Source: Mitosporidium daphniae (Eukaryota > Microsporidia). From it: DNA of 64,000 nucleotides. The notes under the pieces were generated by a model. That model was not told the DNA's origin. It saw only the letters and a program-made list of their open reading frames with translations, and ran no database searches. This document shows positions 62,473 to 64,000 of the stretch, piece after piece; position 1 is the first letter of the stretch; every line of letters begins with the position of its first letter. Made by a program: the position numbers and the translations under genes. The stretch covers positions 30,647 through 94,646 of the forward strand of contig NW_013546178.1 in NCBI RefSeq assembly GCF_000760515.2, written 5' to 3'.

Positions 62473-63755
62473 ATGTCGAAGGTATTTGTCGGACGCATTT
62501 CAAACCGTGTTTCGGAGCAAGATCTAAGTGACCTTTTTTCAAAGTATGGAAAGGTATCGCATGTACACATGAAGGTATCATTAATACACCCTAATGTAAC
62601 AGCAAAATTTCGCATTTGTGCACATGGATACTCCTCTTTCGGCCCAGGAGGCAATTAAGGAGCTCAATGGCTCGCAATTGGCCGGAGATACGATCACCGT
62701 CGAACTGGCCAAATCAGAGGTCGAGGGTGGGGTAAGCGATGGCGGTGTTCGTCGCTCCTCTTTTCGTCGCTTTGATAACAACCGATATTATCCCGATTCT
62801 GACCGTCCCCGCCCATTTCGAAATGGACCTGATGTTGAAGAGTATGGCAGGCGGAACTATAACAGATATGATTCTCGAGATGGTCTGGATTCCAGAAATC
62901 TCTACGAAAGGGGCAGATATGAGTATGGGCCCAGAGACCGCTTTGATCCCCGAGGCGAAAGAGATGTCGGCGGACGCCGTGGGGGCATGCTGCCTCCTCC
63001 GCCGCCCCCCGGTTCAGGCTCTTCTGTTTCCGCGTCTTATAATGACCCTGCTTCGCCTGCCCCATCGGGAGCACTTCGAATGGATCGTGAAATGAGGGGA
63101 GGTGGGGCTCCACCTCATTATCGCCCTGATGAATATTACCCACCTCCTGGCGACTATCGGGGTCGTGATGGTTTCAATGCTCGTCGTCGCGCATATTCAC
63201 CACCGGGCGGATTTCATGAAAGACCGCCCTCCATGAGATACCCGCCAGAGGATGACCGCTATGACTACCCACGTAGAGGCGGCTACGGACCTGGAGCAAA
63301 CCCCAGCGAGTTTGGCGGAAGAAATCCGCCTGAATATGAACCGTAAGCCATTGTGGAGTGATTTATCCTTCAACTAGAGGTTTTCATCGCCGACCACCAG
63401 GCTGCTTCGAATGTGGCCGTCCAGATCACAAGGCTATCGCTTGCCCGTACATTTTGCGGACATAATTTCTAGATCTCGTCGCGGTACTTCAGAAGAGGAT
63501 GGCTCTCGTCGTTATCGTGATAACAGATCAAGATCTCCGGCATCTCGCTTTGACAATCCTCGCTCTCCTCCTACTAGCAACCCCTCGAGCAGATTTGAGC
63601 AACCCTCGTCTATTGCTCCGGGTTCTGATGCTCAGCGCACCTCCTCTTGGGGCTCGGGCTACTCCTCGCCCAGCAGAAGAACACAGGGAAGCTCTTTCAA
63701 TAATGATGACGTCCGCTCTCCCAGCCCCGTCGCTCAATACTACGAAGATATGTAG
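62473..63755 (+). CDS. SRSF7/RSZ-like splicing factor (RRM - zinc knuckle - RS)
   Basis: Four exons with introns at 62575-62602, 63343-63377 and 63447-63472 (26-35 bp) encode 397 aa. The N-terminal RRM (SKVFVGRISNRVSEQDLSDL, then NFAFVHMDTPLSAQEAIKEL) is split by the first intron just before RNP1. A long Arg/Asp/Tyr/Gly/Pro-rich region follows. A CCHC zinc knuckle (CFECGRPDHKAIACP) is made by the third exon, then an RS-rich end (RSRSPASRF, RSPSPVAQYY). RRM plus knuckle plus RS is the layout of SRSF7/RSZ proteins, which define exons. Retaining the second intron would cut off the knuckle and RS part. Confidence 0.85.
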
Positions 63756-63865
63756 TCTCACTCTATTGGCCCTTTGTACTCAATATATTATGACGAGATT
63801 ACTTCTACTATTACTACCGCTGTTATCTGTATAACTGCTGTTGCTAGTTGTTAATGGTGGCTGCT

Positions 63866-64000
63866 GATGTCGACTATCGATGTCAATGTTGACGTCGGCT
63901 ATCGATGTCAATGTTGACGTCGGCTATCGATCTCAATGTTGATTTCGGCTATCGATCTCAATGTTGATTTCGGCTATCGATGTCAATGTTGACGTCGGCT
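63866..64000. repeat. 25-bp minisatellite reaching the window edge
   Basis: Five full units of 25 bp plus 10 bp of a sixth are seen, with core GGCTATCGATGTCAATGTTG. Units differ at paired positions (GACGTC or GATTTC; ATGTC or ATCTC). Each holds ATCGAT and a TCAA-TG-TTGA inverted repeat. It continues past 64000. Confidence 0.95.

Overview
This is a gene-dense nuclear DNA window from a small-genome eukaryote, most likely an early-diverging member of the fungal lineage. I read 37 protein-coding genes (one cut by the left edge) and one tRNA-Phe in 64 kb, on both strands. Most intergenic gaps are 30-200 bp, and one divergent gene pair has only 28 bp between its two start codons. Fungal flavour comes from a Cdc24-type GEF (CH-DH-PH-PB1) and a BAR-PH-GRAM-VASt sterol-transfer protein of the Lam1/Lam3 type. 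A mitoribosomal protein (mS23), a putative mitochondrial DEAD-box helicase and an ABC half-transporter with a presequence-like N terminus suggest a translating mitochondrion. ATG7 indicates autophagy conjugation. That combination argues against a canonical, highly reduced microsporidian and fits a Rozella/Mitosporidium-like branch. This placement is inference from gene content only.

The genes are broken by very small spliceosomal introns. I reconstructed 71 GT-AG introns from domain continuity and reading phase. All but two lie between 22 and 41 bp, and many carry a CTAAC/CTAAT/CTGAC-like branch sequence shortly before the AG. Because of these introns, open frames show only fragments of many genes, and several start codons suggested by open frames (TTG, GTG) are not the real ones; the starts below are ATGs. 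Short A+T palindromic strings of the AAATTTAAAATTT type recur just upstream of start codons. AATAAA poly(A) signals often overlap the stop codon.

Layout. 1-13 kb: a 3' gene fragment, DJ-1-like protein, RNA polymerase III subunit RPC2, a Pumilio-family RNA-binding protein with all eight repeats, a tetraspanin-like protein, a helix-loop-helix protein, an unrecognised membrane protein, a KNL2/Mis18BP1-like centromere protein (SANTA plus CENP-C-like motif) and an AN1 zinc-finger protein. 13-24 kb: mS23, the Lam1/3-like protein (14 introns), SPF30, an SLC19-type vitamin carrier, RFT1, an unrecognised secreted protein and a METTL23-like methyltransferase. 24-38 kb: PdxS, GAPDH, NOP56, CCDC124/Lso2-like, Cdc24, ORC6, TAF9, a TONSOKU/TONSL-like protein and tRNA-Phe(GAA). 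38-50 kb: a secreted Pro/Ser/Thr-rich protein, a two-RRM hnRNP, RCC1, an Mrh4-like helicase, a GNAT acetyltransferase, two tandem PDI-like proteins and Nop15/NIFK. 50-64 kb: an endophilin-like BAR-SH3 protein, a USP deubiquitinase, ATG7, an EF-hand MscS-type channel, a GDPD phosphodiesterase, the ABC half-transporter, an SRSF7/RSZ-like splicing factor and a minisatellite that runs off the right edge.

Several genes share themes: chromosome replication and segregation (ORC6, TONSL, KNL2, RCC1), RNA processing and ribosome biogenesis (SPF30, RSZ-like, NOP56, Nop15, RPC2), secretory-pathway folding and glycosylation (two PDIs, RFT1), and vitamin supply (SLC19 carrier, PdxS). I see no operons, CRISPR arrays, transposons or virus-derived elements.
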